Shown here: positions 17,864 through 25,131 of the stretch, piece after piece
Numbering within the stretch: the first letter of the stretch is position 1
Layout: every line of letters begins with the position of its first letter
Assembly (NCBI RefSeq): GCF_003013395.1
Contig: NZ_PXZM01000005.1
Coordinates: forward strand, 25,706-89,705
DNA: 64,000 nt
Direction: 5' to 3'
Source: Brevibacillus fortis
GTDB taxonomy: Bacteria > Bacillota > Bacilli > Brevibacillales > Brevibacillaceae
The notes under the pieces: generated by a model
Database searches by the model: none
What the model was told of the DNA's origin: nothing
The model's input: only the letters and a program-made list of their open reading frames with translations
Made by a program: the position numbers and the translations under genes

Positions 17864-18802
17864 TTAGTGCAAGAGCCAATTTCCCATGACCAGAACAACC
17901 GGGATGGACAAGAGCGCCAGCAAGGTGGAACAAACCGTCGTCATGGCACCCATCTCCTCATCTGCCGCATAGCGCCCGAACAAGATCGAGGCCAATGTCA
18001 GGGTGGGCATTGCTACTTGCACGAGGGATACGCTGACGATATCGCTGTCGAAAGAAAAAGCGGACAAAAGAAACGCCGTCATCAGCGGAAAAACAACTAA
18101 TTTAAACGTAAGTGGCATACTCAAAAGCTTCAATGACACTTGCGGTTTGTTGCGCAAAAACATAGGCAAGAGCATACCAATGTACATCATGGCTAACGGA
18201 GAGGCGAGCTTGGACAGCGTTCCAAACAGTTGCTTCACAGGCTCAGGTGGCACAAACCCAATGATGGCAGAACCGAGTCCGAATACGATCGCGATCATGG
18301 GGATGTTGATGAGTGTTTTTAGCCCTTTCAAGGAGAAGCTTCCTTTTTCCTGGAGCATCATCACGCCCACTGTCCAGAGCACAACATCCACACCTGCGTC
18401 GAAAATAGCAGCCAAGAGCGCCCCTTTTGGCCCAAACAATGCCGCACAAAGCGGCAAACCGATAAAGCCTGTATTCCCCAAGCCGGACAAGAGCGCAATC
18501 TCTCGACGTTTTTTCACAGGAAGCGGAAGGGCACGCGCACCTAACCAGCCGATGAAAATGCCCAGGCAGTTTAGGATAATCGAAATGACGAATATTGCAA
18601 AAATTTGGTATAAAATTTGTTGATCAATGGTTGTCTGAAAGATCCCGTCTAAAATAATGCACGGCATGGCAACGTTTATAATAATCGTGATGACGAGCTG
18701 GCGGGAGTCTGCAGTCAAGGGTTGCCGGTAGCCGATTAAGCTACCGATCCCAATGATGACGGCCATGATGAGGATGGACTGCTGCAACGTTTGTAGTTCC
18801 AT
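17864..18802 (-). CDS. AEC-family (auxin efflux carrier-like) transporter
   Basis: 312 aa with about 10 membrane segments and two inverted halves. Family features include IGSLIGYRQPLTADSRQLVITIIINVAMPCIILDG split over helices 1-2, GLGNTGFIGLPL, and the late VAMPTLTLASILFGRYA segment. AEC proteins are secondary carriers for malate, other organic acids or related compounds. RBS AGGAGG lies close to the ATG. The downstream end is 100 bases from the CuAO_N1 protein start, with nothing between. Confidence 0.87.
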   Translation of the reverse strand: MELQTLQQSILIMAVIIGIGSLIGYRQPLTADSRQLVITIIINVAMPCIILDGIFQTTIDQQILYQIFAIFVISIILNCLGIFIGWLGARALPLPVKKRREIALLSGLGNTGFIGLPLCAALFGPKGALLAAIFDAGVDVVLWTVGVMMLQEKGSFSLKGLKTLINIPMIAIVFGLGSAIIGFVPPEPVKQLFGTLSKLASPLAMMYIGMLLPMFLRNKPQVSLKLLSMPLTFKLVVFPLMTAFLLSAFSFDSDIVSVSLVQVAMPTLTLASILFGRYAADEEMGAMTTVCSTLLALLSIPVVLVMGNWLLH

Positions 18803-18815
18803 GCTGTCCTCCTGC

Positions 18816-19217
18816 CTACATCTCTACCGGAAGCCATTCGAGTTCGGTCGGCTCCCCTTTTTCACATGTTCTCAGCAAGTCCCCGCATAATGGAACAACT
18901 TGCTCAAGCGGAACACACCAGGAAAGGGGAAAGGCAACCTCACTACCCTCGATGACGAGCGTGGACATCACCGCCGATTGCTTGTCTGCCGCAAGCACAA
19001 AATGCTGTTCAACAGGCTCGTGTTCTTTCCACTGCACCAATACTTTGCCGTTGTTCCCGCCTCCTACGACCAGATCCACATGGTCTCCATACGCTGCGTG
19101 AACCAACGTCCGTGTGACTCCATCCAATTGAGCGATTTCCTTCAGCACTTCATGCCAAGCTACATGCTTTTGCTCCATTCCACTTCCATCTGTATACATA
19201 CGCCAGTCGTTTAACAT
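18816..19217 (-). CDS. Imm1-like small protein
   Basis: 133 aa, cytoplasmic, acidic. The ATG at 19217 follows AAGGAG at nine bases, whereas the frame to 19316 has no RBS. The protein has the general layout of Imm1-type immunity proteins: beta strands followed by FPLSWCVPLEQVVPLCGDLLRTCEKGEPTELEW, where a final helix precedes a G-x-P-(x)n-W ending. No toxin gene is adjacent, so it may be an orphan immunity gene. It precedes the AEC gene by 14 bases and is probably co-transcribed with it. The family call is moderate. Confidence 0.55.
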   Translation of the reverse strand: MLNDWRMYTDGSGMEQKHVAWHEVLKEIAQLDGVTRTLVHAAYGDHVDLVVGGGNNGKVLVQWKEHEPVEQHFVLAADKQSAVMSTLVIEGSEVAFPLSWCVPLEQVVPLCGDLLRTCEKGEPTELEWLPVEM

Positions 19218-19410
19218 GTTGGTTGACTCCTTTTGTCGGTGCGCTCTCCTATGAAGAACAAGCACGTCATTGCTTGTAGGCCTTTCATTTCGTACTAATT
19301 GTACGCTTCTTGACAAGGAACCTCAACCACTACTTGTGCGACGAGTTTTGGTCTCATGCACATAGCCACCGCATGAATGGAGAATCTTAAAAGAGATAAC
19401 AAGTGTGAGC

Positions 19411-19909
19411 GTTGCTGTAGTGGTGGGGAGGAAACAGGAGAAAACGCTCAGCTTCTAGGGCCACCCCCTGAGGGATTGACTGCACGACTCCATGCAAAAA
19501 GCGAAACCGCGTCCAAAGTGGTCATTTCAGGATGTATTTCAGAGGTGGACGCTTAAAGACGTGTTTCGCTTTTTGCATTCCGTCTCGGTCGGTGTCCCTA
19601 AGATCTTCGCTTATTTCTCCTGTTTCCTCTACGAGCTTTCCGAGTTCATCGGGTTTTTTAAAAAAAGAATGAAGAACGTATTCAGTTACGACAGAGAAGA
19701 ATATTTCCAGACGTAGCGACTTGTGGAGTCCTCCCAAGCGGAGAAGGGATTTGCGGGCAAAAGAAACGCAACGTGCCCGAGCTACGAAGCGGCTACCCTT
19801 TTGCGTTTCCCCGCGAATCCATTCGGAGCGGACAGTCTAGGCTCCCCAGCGGGACGGAGCCTGGAGCCTAGACTGGAATATTCTTCTCCTTACCGCAGCT
19901 ACATAAAAC
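19411..19909 (+). repeat. Dispersed structured repeat, copy 1
   Basis: A non-coding stretch of about 500 bases closely similar along its whole length to 50472-50974. It contains two consecutive nested hairpin domains. Domain 1: 16-bp outer stem GAGGAAACAGGAGAAA (19428-19443) with its exact complement at 19614-19629, and a 15-bp inner stem TGCAAAAAGCGAAAC (19493-19507) with its complement at 19563-19577. Domain 2: outer stem GAGAAGAATATTTCCAG (19694 on) with CTGGAATATTCTTCTC (19873-19888), inner stem GGATTTGCGGG/CCCGCGAATCC. A perfect AGTCTAGGCTCC/GGAGCCTAGACT pair lies near the 3' end. It sits between divergent genes. The short ORFs inside it are not kept in frame in the second copy. Confidence 0.85.
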
Positions 19910-19959
19910 CTCGTTCATTTAAATTCATAGTAATCAAATAGGATTTAGTAATTTAAAGA

Positions 19960-19988
19960 TTGACAAAGGTATTTTCGAGCACTACTAT
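19960..19988 (+). promoter_or_regulatory. SigA-type promoter of the first binding-protein gene
   Basis: TTGACA (19960-19965) and TACTAT (19983-19988) are separated by 17 bases and lie about 40 bases before the start codon of the solute-binding protein gene. Confidence 0.7.
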
Positions 19989-20028
19989 GAATCCATGAAA
20001 TCCGATTAACATAAAGGGGATTGTCACC

Positions 20029-20856
20029 ATGAAAAAAGTCATTCTGTCTACCTTACTATCTTGTCTGCTACTGGGAATGACCGGTTGTAGCACTTCCGGT
20101 TCTCCTTCTCAGCCGAATAATACGACACCGCCTGCTGATCAGGCAGCTTCTCAAAATTTGCTGGAAAAAGTAAAAGCCGAGAAAAAACTCGTCATCGGTA
20201 CGGAAGGTACATACTCTCCTTTTACGTATCATGATCAGTCGGGCAAATTGACCGGCTATGATGTGGAGGTTGTCACGGAAGTAGCCAAGCGACTCGGTGT
20301 AGAGCCAGTCTTCCAGGAGACACAATGGGATGCGATGTTTGCCGGACTCGACTCCAAGCGCTTTGACGTGATTGCCAACCAAGTAGGAGTTCGTCCTGAT
20401 CGTCAGGAAAAGTACGACTTCTCCAAGCCGTATACGATTTCTCGCGCGGTTCTAGTGACTCACAAGGACAATGACACCGTCAAAGACTTCAAGGATATTA
20501 AAGGCTTAAAAGCCGGACAATCCATGACGAGCAACTACGCTGACCTCGCACGCGCCAATGAGGCAGAAATCGTCGGTGTAGACAACTTCAATCAGGCGAT
20601 TGACCTGATCGCACAAAAACGCGTGGACGTCGTGCTCAACGATAATTTGTCCGTGCTTGATTTCCTGAAGCAAAAGCCGGATACGCCAATTAAAATCGTG
20701 ACCAAAAATACAGAGGGCCAACCAACCGCTTTCATGTTCCGCAAAGGCAGCACGGAATTGATTGATGCGATTAACAAGGCGCTCGATGAGATGCAGCAGG
20801 ACGGCACTCTTTCCAAAATTTCCATTAAATGGTTCGGTGAGGATATCACGAAGTAA
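20029..20856 (+). CDS. Polar amino acid ABC transporter, substrate-binding lipoprotein (first copy)
   Basis: 275 aa lipoprotein: signal peptide with lipobox MTGC (Cys about residue 20), then a Ser/Pro-rich linker, then a family-3 periplasmic binding fold (KLVIGTEGTYSPFTYHD, LTGYDVEVVTEVAKRLG, DAMFAGLDSKRFDVIANQ, RPDRQEKYDFSKPY). This is the type used for cystine or other polar amino acids (TcyJ/TcyK/TcyA-like). RBS AAAGGGG. A close paralogue follows 80 bases downstream, and the permease and ATPase genes come after that, so it belongs to the same transport system although each binding protein has its own promoter. Confidence 0.92.
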   Translation: MKKVILSTLLSCLLLGMTGCSTSGSPSQPNNTTPPADQAASQNLLEKVKAEKKLVIGTEGTYSPFTYHDQSGKLTGYDVEVVTEVAKRLGVEPVFQETQWDAMFAGLDSKRFDVIANQVGVRPDRQEKYDFSKPYTISRAVLVTHKDNDTVKDFKDIKGLKAGQSMTSNYADLARANEAEIVGVDNFNQAIDLIAQKRVDVVLNDNLSVLDFLKQKPDTPIKIVTKNTEGQPTAFMFRKGSTELIDAINKALDEMQQDGTLSKISIKWFGEDITK

Positions 20857-20866
20857 TTCTTAGACA

Positions 20867-20895
20867 TTGACAAAATTGTCTGTCCCTTTTAGTAT
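20867..20895 (+). promoter_or_regulatory. SigA-type promoter between the two binding-protein genes
   Basis: TTGACA (20867-20872) and TAGTAT (20890-20895) with a 17-base spacer lie in the 80-base gap between the paralogues. No terminator is visible in the gap, so the second gene can be transcribed from both promoters. GACAAAATTGTC across the -35 region is a near-palindrome that could be an operator. Confidence 0.65.
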
Positions 20896-20936
20896 GTTCC
20901 TATTCAAATTCACATCGGTTTAGTGGGGGTTAATTT

Positions 20937-21770
20937 ATGAAAAAACTATTATTTTCGCTTCTCGCTTCCACTCTGTTAGTCGCATTGGCAGGTTGTGGGT
21001 CGTCTTCAACGGGACAGCCACCGCAAAATAGTGCCGCTCCTGCCCCAACAGAAGAGAAAAAAGAACAAAACTTGTTGGAAAAAGTAAAAGCTGACGGTAA
21101 ACTCCTGATCGGAACCGAGGGAACGTACGCGCCGTTTACGTTCCACGATCAGTCTGGCAAGCTGACTGGCTATGATGTGGAGGTCGTGACAGAGGTAGCG
21201 AAGCGCATCGGCGTAGAGCCTGTTTTTCAAGAAACACAATGGGATGCGATGTTCGCTGGACTCGACTCCAAGCGCTTTGATGTCGTAGCGAATCAGGTAG
21301 GCATTCGTCCTGATCGTCAGGAAAAATACGATTTCTCCAATCCATACACAGTATCCACAGCGGTCCTCGTCACCCATAAAGACAACACGACCGTAAAAGG
21401 CTTCGAGGATATTAAAGGCCTAAAAGCAGCGCAAACACTGACAAGCAACCTCACAGATATCGCGAAGAAAAACGGAGCGGAAATCGTTGGTGTGGAAGGC
21501 TTTAACCAAGCGATAGACTTGCTTGTTTCCAAGCGTGTAGACATTACGATCAACGATGGGATTTCCCTGTTGGACTTCATGAAGCAAAAGCCTGATGTTC
21601 CTATCAAAATTATCGCAAAAGATCCGAACGTAGCGAAAAACGGCTTCCTCTTCCGCAAGGGCAGCACAGAGCTGGTTGATGCATTCAACAAAGCGCTGGA
21701 TGACATGACGAAAGATGGTACCCTCGCAAAAATATCAGAGAAATGGTTTGGTGCAGATGTCTCTAAGTAG
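20937..21770 (+). CDS. Polar amino acid ABC transporter, substrate-binding lipoprotein (second copy)
   Basis: 277 aa lipoprotein with lipobox LAGC (Cys about residue 20) and the same family-3 fold as the preceding gene. The two proteins are nearly identical in KLTGYDVEVVTEVAKR and FAGLDSKRFDV, and differ more in the C-terminal lobe (for example SLLDFMKQKPDVPIKIIAKD against SVLDFLKQKPDTPIKIVTKN). Such a pair recalls the TcyJ/TcyK duplication of the Bacillus cystine transporter. Its end overlaps the permease start, so expression of this copy is tied to the transport complex. Confidence 0.92.
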   Translation: MKKLLFSLLASTLLVALAGCGSSSTGQPPQNSAAPAPTEEKKEQNLLEKVKADGKLLIGTEGTYAPFTFHDQSGKLTGYDVEVVTEVAKRIGVEPVFQETQWDAMFAGLDSKRFDVVANQVGIRPDRQEKYDFSNPYTVSTAVLVTHKDNTTVKGFEDIKGLKAAQTLTSNLTDIAKKNGAEIVGVEGFNQAIDLLVSKRVDITINDGISLLDFMKQKPDVPIKIIAKDPNVAKNGFLFRKGSTELVDAFNKALDDMTKDGTLAKISEKWFGADVSK

Positions 21771-22452
21771 CTTCTTTGAAAACCCAGAACGCCTGAACCG
21801 ATGGATGGATATCGCGCAAAGCTCCTTTCTTCCTCTGTTGAAAGGAGCCTTGCTCTATTCTTTGACAATCGCCATCGCTTCCTTTTTCATTGGTCTGATC
21901 ATTGCGGTTCTCACTGCGCTGGCACGTCTATCCGGCATAAAGCCGCTGATTGCCATCGCACGCGTTTATGTATCGATCATTCGCGGTACCCCTTTATTGG
22001 TCCAATTGTTCATCATTTTTTATGGCTTGCCGAGCATCGGCTTGATGATCGATCCGATACCATCGGCAATCATCGGCTTCTCTCTCAGCGTCGGTGCCTA
22101 TTCTTCCGAGGTGGTACGTGCCGCGATCTTATCCATTCACAAAGGGCAATGGGAAGCAGCCTACTCTGTGGGGATGACTTACTGGCAAGCACTGCGTAGA
22201 GTCGTGCTCCCTCAGGCAGCTCGCGTCTCCATTCCTCCTTTGTCCAACTCGTTTATTAGTTTGGTCAAGGATACTTCCCTGGCTTCCGTCGTTCTGGTAC
22301 CAGAGATGTTTCGCAAAGCCCAAGAAGTCGTCGCTGCGACCTATGAGCCGCTGCTCGTCTATGTGGAAGCGGCCCTTATCTACTGGATGATTTGCTTCGT
22401 ACTCTCCATTATTCAGGATCGCATCGAAAACAAGCTGGACCGTTATGTCTAA
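21757..22452 (+). CDS. Polar amino acid ABC transporter, permease
   Basis: 231 aa, about 5 membrane segments, HisM/GlnP type. The EAA loop EAAYSVGMTYWQALRRVVLPQA (split at about 150-171) contacts the ATPase. The start at 21757 (MSLSSFFENP) overlaps the end of the second binding-protein gene by 14 bases; the longer frame to 21715 would only add residues read from the coding sequence of that gene. The Shine-Dalgarno is weak, consistent with translational coupling. Functions with the adjacent ATPase and two lipoproteins in amino-acid uptake, probably cystine. Confidence 0.92.
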   Translation: MSLSSFFENPERLNRWMDIAQSSFLPLLKGALLYSLTIAIASFFIGLIIAVLTALARLSGIKPLIAIARVYVSIIRGTPLLVQLFIIFYGLPSIGLMIDPIPSAIIGFSLSVGAYSSEVVRAAILSIHKGQWEAAYSVGMTYWQALRRVVLPQAARVSIPPLSNSFISLVKDTSLASVVLVPEMFRKAQEVVAATYEPLLVYVEAALIYWMICFVLSIIQDRIENKLDRYV

Positions 22453-22470
22453 AAAGCAGGTGAATTTCGC

Positions 22471-23205
22471 ATGATTACGATTACGGATGTGCATAAACAA
22501 TTCAACACCTTACATGTACTCAAAGGCATTTCCCTCTCGGTGGAAAAAGGAAAGGTAGTCGTTATCATCGGTCCTTCTGGCTCCGGGAAAACAACCTTGC
22601 TCCGCTGCCTGAATGCACTTGAGATTCCGACCAGCGGCAGCGTCCAGATCGGCGACGTCAAGCTGGACTTTTCCAAAAAAGTGGAGAGAACGAGTATTCC
22701 GAAACTGCGGAAGCAGACCGGGATGGTGTTTCAAAACTACAATCTGTTCCCGCACATGACAGCCGTTGAAAATGTGATGGAGGGGCCTGTCACTGTCAAA
22801 AAAGTTGACAAAGAAAAAGCGCGTGCGAAAGCCGCTGCTCTCCTGTCAAAAGTAGGTCTCGGTGACAAGCTGGACCATTATCCTGCACAGTTGTCTGGCG
22901 GACAGCAGCAGCGTGTAGGGATTGCTCGTGCACTAGCGATGGACCCGCAAGTCATGCTGTTTGACGAGCCTACCTCCGCTCTCGACCCGGAGCTCGTTGG
23001 CGAAGTGTTAAAGGTCATGAAAGAACTAGCCCAGGAAGGCATGACGATGATCGTCGTCACGCACGAGATGGGATTCGCCCGGGAAGTTGCCGACGAGGTG
23101 ATTTTCATGGACCAAGGCTTCATCGTTGAGAGAGATACCCCTTCCAATTTGTTCGCACAGCCTCGTGAGGAACGTACACGTCAGTTTTTGCAGCATTTGA
23201 AGTAG
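22471..23205 (+). CDS. Polar amino acid ABC transporter, ATP-binding protein
   Basis: 244 aa ABC ATPase of GlnQ/TcyC type. Walker [10 protein letters not shown] (residues 31-39), Q-loop [11 protein letters not shown], signature [15 protein letters not shown], Walker [17 protein letters not shown] and the H-loop [11 protein letters not shown] are all present. RBS AGGTG precedes the ATG, 18 bases after the permease stop. It energises the importer encoded by the three genes upstream, and a terminator follows immediately. Confidence 0.94.
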   Translation: MITITDVHKQFNTLHVLKGISLSVEKGKVVVIIGPSGSGKTTLLRCLNALEIPTSGSVQIGDVKLDFSKKVERTSIPKLRKQTGMVFQNYNLFPHMTAVENVMEGPVTVKKVDKEKARAKAAALLSKVGLGDKLDHYPAQLSGGQQQRVGIARALAMDPQVMLFDEPTSALDPELVGEVLKVMKELAQEGMTMIVVTHEMGFAREVADEVIFMDQGFIVERDTPSNLFAQPREERTRQFLQHLK

Positions 23206-23210
23206 TCACC

Positions 23211-23257
23211 AAAGAAAAGACTCTGCCTCTTGTATAAGAGCACAGAGTCTTTTCTTT
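23211..23257. terminator. Bidirectional terminator after the amino acid transporter operon
   Basis: AAAGAAAAGACTCTG and CAGAGTCTTTTCTTT form a 15-bp perfect stem. It ends the plus-strand operon and also lies just past the stop of the minus-strand microprotein gene at 23270. Confidence 0.85.
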
Positions 23258-23269
23258 GCTAATAAAGCC

Positions 23270-23359
23270 TTAATCATCAAGGAAGCAAAATACTAGAAAA
23301 ACGATGATGAGAATCCAAATAAAACCTCCCCCGAAAAAGCCACCACGACCGCAACCCAT
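23270..23359 (-). CDS. YjcZ-like small glycine-rich membrane protein (29 aa)
   Basis: Only 29 codons. It begins MGCGRGGFFGGGF and continues with a single hydrophobic helix (IWILIIVFLVF) and an acidic end (FLDD). AAAGGAG lies 9 bases before the ATG, and the bidirectional terminator follows the stop. This Gly-rich head plus one membrane helix is the pattern of the YjcZ/YosE-type proteins of spore formers, several of which are linked to sporulation. It stands alone between the transporter operon and the SnoaL-like gene. Family call is by pattern; sporulation role is inference. Confidence 0.7.
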   Translation of the reverse strand: MGCGRGGFFGGGFIWILIIVFLVFCFLDD

Positions 23360-23627
23360 GCACTTCCACTCCTTTCGAGGTAATCAGATGGAAGCACCGA
23401 TCTGCTGGCAAGGATCGGTACTCCATTCAGCTTATGACGATCTCATCTCTCCTGTATGGATGCCTGTCTATTCCGTCGGCCAAATAGGAAAAAACGGGTG
23501 CTTGCCCTCCGCAATTATCCAAAGCCTAAAAATTAACAAATGCTTCATGTTCTCTCTACTCTTCCTTAACATCAGACATCTATCATGAATGTGTCAGACC
23601 CTACGATGGACATTACGTCCTCCATTT

Positions 23628-23671
23628 CCGCCCGAATAGCCCCCTTCTACATCGGGCGGGCTTTTTTTCTT
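23628..23671 (+). terminator. Terminator without an annotated upstream gene
   Basis: CCGCCCGA (23628-23635) pairs with TCGGGCGG (23652-23659) and is followed by seven Ts, so it acts on plus-strand transcripts. The nearest plus-strand gene already ends at its own terminator (23257). The stretch 23360-23627 shows no convincing ORF and may encode a small RNA ending here. Confidence 0.65.
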
Positions 23672-23732
23672 TGCCTCAAACAGATAAAATATGGATAAAT
23701 AGACCATTTTTAGTGGAGAGAGGGATTATTTC

Positions 23733-24107
23733 GTGGAAGGGTATAAACAGGCGTTAGCACAATATATTGACGCTACCAATACACATGACTTTGCCAATGT
23801 AGCAAAAATGCTTCATCCGAATGCCATTTACTGGTTTTCCGACAAGACTTGCACATCCATGAGTGAGATCCGCGCTTATTTTGAAAATGCATGGCATCTG
23901 ATCAAGGATGAAGTTTATGCGGCTACGGATGTCCAGTGGATTGCTGTCGATCAAAGGTCCGCTAGCTGCGTGTATACGTATCGATATCAAGGCTATTACA
24001 ACGGGGGATTCGTCACGGGAAGTGGTAGAGCCACGAATATTTTTACGAAAACAGAGACAGAGGAATGGAAACTCATTCATGAGCATCTGAGTGGTAAAGT
24101 GGAGTAA
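23733..24107 (+). CDS. SnoaL/NTF2-like fold protein
   Basis: 124 aa, a single NTF2-like cone-shaped fold: N-terminal helices with YIDATNTHDFANVAKMLHPNAIYWF, then TSMSEIRAYFENAW, and curved strands ending with GRATNIFTKTETEEWKLIHEHLS. Proteins like this (DUF4440, SnoaL-like) include hydrolases, isomerases and many of unknown role. The Trp-Lys-Leu-Ile-His-Glu-His ending is typical of the calcium/calmodulin kinase association-domain-like branch. GTG start with GAGAGG upstream. Monocistronic. Confidence 0.78.
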   Translation: MEGYKQALAQYIDATNTHDFANVAKMLHPNAIYWFSDKTCTSMSEIRAYFENAWHLIKDEVYAATDVQWIAVDQRSASCVYTYRYQGYYNGGFVTGSGRATNIFTKTETEEWKLIHEHLSGKVE

Positions 24108-24155
24108 GCCCCAAAAGTAAAAGCCTCGCTAGGAAGCAAGGCTTTCTTGGTAAGT

Positions 24156-24191
24156 CGAGACCCCTCGTGCAAGGGGTCTCGTTTGTTTTTT
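24156..24191 (+). terminator. Strong terminator after the SnoaL-like gene
   Basis: CGAGACCCCT pairs with AGGGGTCTCG around a 6-base loop and is followed by TTTGTTTTTT. A weaker hairpin (AAGCCT ... AGGCTT, 24119-24145) precedes it. Confidence 0.8.
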
Positions 24192-24196
24192 ATCGA

Positions 24197-24967
24197 TTAA
24201 AAAGGGATTCGCTCTGAATGAATCTCATAGTGATGTCGAGCAGCCCACTCTTGGAGACCATCCCAGAATGCTTCGCAAGCGCTAACGATTTTTGCTGGAT
24301 CAGTCAGATCCCCCGCCATCATCAATCTGGCTACTTGATCGAATCCAGCCGGACGATGCGGCAATTCCAGCGCTTCCGGCAAAACCTTGGCCCCTGTCGA
24401 GTAAAGCTTTCGGTTATGCAGCCCGATCAACATCGCACCGTATTGGGCAAACTCCATAGCCAAGTAGGGCAGATAGGTATGTGGGCCGTTTAGATTTACG
24501 TTTCGCAATTTGCCAATAAACTCGTACATTTCCCCTACGAGAATACCGTTGATTGCTTCGGTAAACGCTTCTCTTGCTGGTGATTCTGCGGCTTTTTTGA
24601 GCGTTTCAAAATAGGCCTTCGGATCATATAGACGCAGCGGCGAAACGAATGGGCCATGTGTCAGCGGCCAATCATCCTCGACAGTAGCGGCAGTGTTCAG
24701 CAGGACGTCTGCACTGCACACATTTACTTCAGCCTTCCAAGGTCCCGCTGACCATTCGTAGCTAAATTCTATTTCTTCCCCTGATTCTTCTAATACACAA
24801 AACATCTCGATATCCGAATAAGGCCCATCTGTCCCTCGAGAAATGGAACCATACACCCCAATAGCGAGAACTTTTTCTTTGTACACTTCATGTAATCTCG
24901 CAGCTATTTCTTGGCAGGTTTGAAATCGTTCACTTCGAGATATTTTTACAGGTCCATTCATGTTCAT
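24197..24967 (-). CDS. ANT(4')-like aminoglycoside nucleotidyltransferase
   Basis: 256 aa, the same length as the kanamycin nucleotidyltransferase of staphylococcal plasmids (AadD, ANT(4')-Ia). Alignment from memory runs end to end: AIGVYGSISRGTDGPYSDIEM (about 36-56) carries the GS-x-R and D-x-E metal/nucleotide motif, DWPLTHGPF follows, then GAMLIGLHNRKLYSTGAKVLPEA and the ending IHSERIPF match the family. Sequence differs clearly from AadD, so this is a chromosomal homologue rather than the plasmid gene. Expected reaction: transfer of a nucleotide to the 4'-hydroxyl of aminoglycosides such as kanamycin or tobramycin. No mobile element flanks it. RBS GGGAG supports the ATG at 24967. Confidence 0.85.
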   Translation of the reverse strand: MNMNGPVKISRSERFQTCQEIAARLHEVYKEKVLAIGVYGSISRGTDGPYSDIEMFCVLEESGEEIEFSYEWSAGPWKAEVNVCSADVLLNTAATVEDDWPLTHGPFVSPLRLYDPKAYFETLKKAAESPAREAFTEAINGILVGEMYEFIGKLRNVNLNGPHTYLPYLAMEFAQYGAMLIGLHNRKLYSTGAKVLPEALELPHRPAGFDQVARLMMAGDLTDPAKIVSACEAFWDGLQEWAARHHYEIHSERIPF

Positions 24968-25131
24968 TTACGTACATCTCCCTTGATATATTTTGGGGTA
25001 GCTGACACAAATACATGAATGGAGGACCTCGGGATTAACGGGGGACTTTTTTTGGATGCATGTGAACTTCCTCCCATCGACCAGATCGTAAGGTTCGTAA
25101 TGATATGCATTTTACCAAGGATAGGAAAATC

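Noticed and set aside
19492..19716. 74-codon ORF inside repeat copy 1, with a similar piece (WTLKxVFRFLHxVSVGVPKI) readable in copy 2
   Set aside because: The shared residues come from conserved stems; indels put the rest into different frames and neither copy has an RBS or a full-length counterpart.
23304..23588. 94-codon plus-strand ORF over the microprotein gene
   Set aside because: Proline- and lysine-rich start is the antisense of the glycine-rich microprotein; no RBS, and the minus-strand gene has RBS and terminator.
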